Shown here one piece after another: positions 12,526-13,070 of a stretch of DNA of 13,070 nucleotides. The stretch is taken from the NCBI GenBank assembly GCA_049642385.1, contig JBAROU010000107.1:1-13070 (forward strand), in the 5' to 3' direction. The stretch comes from JBAROU01 sp049642385. Lineage in GTDB: Bacteria; Chloroflexota; Dehalococcoidia; DSTF01; RBG-16-68-14. The position numbers and the translations under genes were made by a program. The notes under the pieces were generated by a model. The model was not told the origin of the DNA and searched no databases. It saw only the letters and a program-made list of their open reading frames with translations. Every line of letters starts with the position of its first letter. The stretch's first letter is position 1.

Positions 12526-12588
12526 TAGTCGGCGGGCGACCCAGACCATCTCCGGGCTGGTGTTGTCGAACAGGGCGCCGAAGTGATC
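12526..12588 (-). pseudogene. Possible minus-strand coding remnant after plsY
   Basis: In the convergent gap one minus-strand frame reads DHFGALFDNTSPEMVWVARR followed by L. Nearly every codon has G or C in the third position and the residue mix is protein-like. The frame has no start and upstream continues only if shifted, and its 3' end runs antisense into plsY. It may be the decayed end of a lost gene. I cannot name a family, and a forward frame over the same bases is also open, so this is weak. The rest of the gap (12525-12665) shows no clear terminator. Confidence 0.25.
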
Positions 12589-12665
12589 GCCGTGGAGCGG
12601 AGCGAAAGGTCCACGTGGTACCGGGCGCGAAATGACGTGGACGAGCTAAAGCTGAGCGCGCTTGC

Positions 12666-13052
12666 TCACTCCACACACAGACAGAACGGATGGCCAGCCG
12701 GATCGAGCAGTATGCGCAGATCCGATCGCGGCTGATACTCTGCAAGCCGCGCCCCTGCGGCAAGAGCGTGAGCGAGCGCGGCGTCGAGGTCGTCAACTTT
12801 GATATCGAGGTGAATCATCTTGGTCTGTTCACCGGGCCGCTCCGGCCACACTGGCGGCTGATACCACGTTTCCTCTTGGAACGAGAGTCCGGTGCCTCCG
12901 GATGGGGCTCGCATTGCGACATAATCGTGGTCGCGGTAGGTCACCTCCCACCCAAGAAGGCGCCCATAGAAATTAGCCATCGCCTCGGCGTCCGCACAAT
13001 CCATGTTCACGCCGGCCAAGTGAAACGCTGGTTGAGGTGGTTGGGTGGCCAT
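12666..13052 (-). CDS. VOC superfamily (glyoxalase/dioxygenase-like) protein
   Basis: A 128-residue single-module vicinal-oxygen-chelate protein with two beta-alpha-beta-beta-beta repeats. The first repeat starts LAGVNMDCADAEAMANFYGR, followed by LLGWEV. The second starts MIHLDIKVDDLDAALAHALA, followed by AGARL, with H81 as a probable metal ligand. The end ILLDPAGHPFCLC is the usual closing strand. The family includes glyoxalases, fosfomycin-resistance enzymes and extradiol dioxygenases, and the substrate here cannot be told. ATG 13052 is supported by an exact TATAAT 8 bases upstream. It is convergent with plsY and starts a minus-strand unit at the window edge. Confidence 0.9.
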   Translation of the reverse strand: MATQPPQPAFHLAGVNMDCADAEAMANFYGRLLGWEVTYRDHDYVAMRAPSGGTGLSFQEETWYQPPVWPERPGEQTKMIHLDIKVDDLDAALAHALAAGARLAEYQPRSDLRILLDPAGHPFCLCVE

Positions 13053-13060
13053 CAGACAGC

Positions 13061-13066
13061 ATTATA
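13061..13066 (-). promoter_or_regulatory. -10 box (TATAAT) of the VOC gene, leaderless layout
   Basis: The minus strand reads TATAAT, 8 bases, ATG (13052). The message would start at or near the start codon. The -35 region would lie at or beyond the window edge. Confidence 0.65.
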
Positions 13067-13070
13067 GGAC

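Noticed and set aside
12690..13067. 125-codon plus-strand frame opposite the VOC gene
   Set aside because: The minus-strand VOC protein has two clear repeats and its own TATAAT promoter; the plus frame has neither.

Overview
The window is about 13 kb of dense, GC-rich bacterial chromosome carrying housekeeping and cofactor genes. There are no rRNA or tRNA genes, no CRISPR array and no recognisable transposase. The gene set (a 1064-residue IleRS with an altered HIGH motif, a cytidylate-kinase-like protein, a GYD protein, an Rv2578c-type radical SAM enzyme and PlsY) and the apparent use of leaderless messages would suit a member of the Chloroflexota, perhaps Dehalococcoidia-like. That placement is inference; no marker gene here proves it.

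Left part (1-5202). The tail of an unknown gene is followed by ileS. Next come three overlapping genes: a 62-residue membrane-like ORF, rdgB (XTP/dITP diphosphatase) and moaA (first step of molybdopterin synthesis). A TAGAAT box just after the ileS stop is a likely promoter for this set.

Middle part (5203-7282). moaA and moaC, which normally work in sequence to make cPMP, are separated by a visibly lower-GC gene for a membrane-anchored protein of unknown function. Four tandem heptamers lie before that gene. A short reverse-strand peptide remnant lies after it. moaC is met head-on by a two-gene minus-strand unit (133-aa protein, then a TTG-started 122-aa single-pass membrane protein) whose last codons run antisense into moaC.

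Right part (7283-13070). A divergent promoter region carries two LexA-box-like palindromes around a strong promoter for a spore-photolyase-related radical SAM gene, which suggests SOS control. Then come a CysM-type cysteine synthase followed 4 bp later by a nucleotidyltransferase, a 91-aa hypothetical, a four-cysteine zinc-ribbon-like protein, a GYD protein, a cytidylate-kinase-like P-loop protein with a hairpin in its leader, and plsY. A minus-strand VOC/glyoxalase-like gene closes the window.

A unifying feature is promoter layout. At several genes a -10-like hexamer (TATAAT, TAGAAT, TGGAAT or TAGACT) ends only 6-8 nt before the ATG, as expected for leaderless transcripts. Other genes have a clear Shine-Dalgarno and a real leader. 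This pattern was used to choose several starts.
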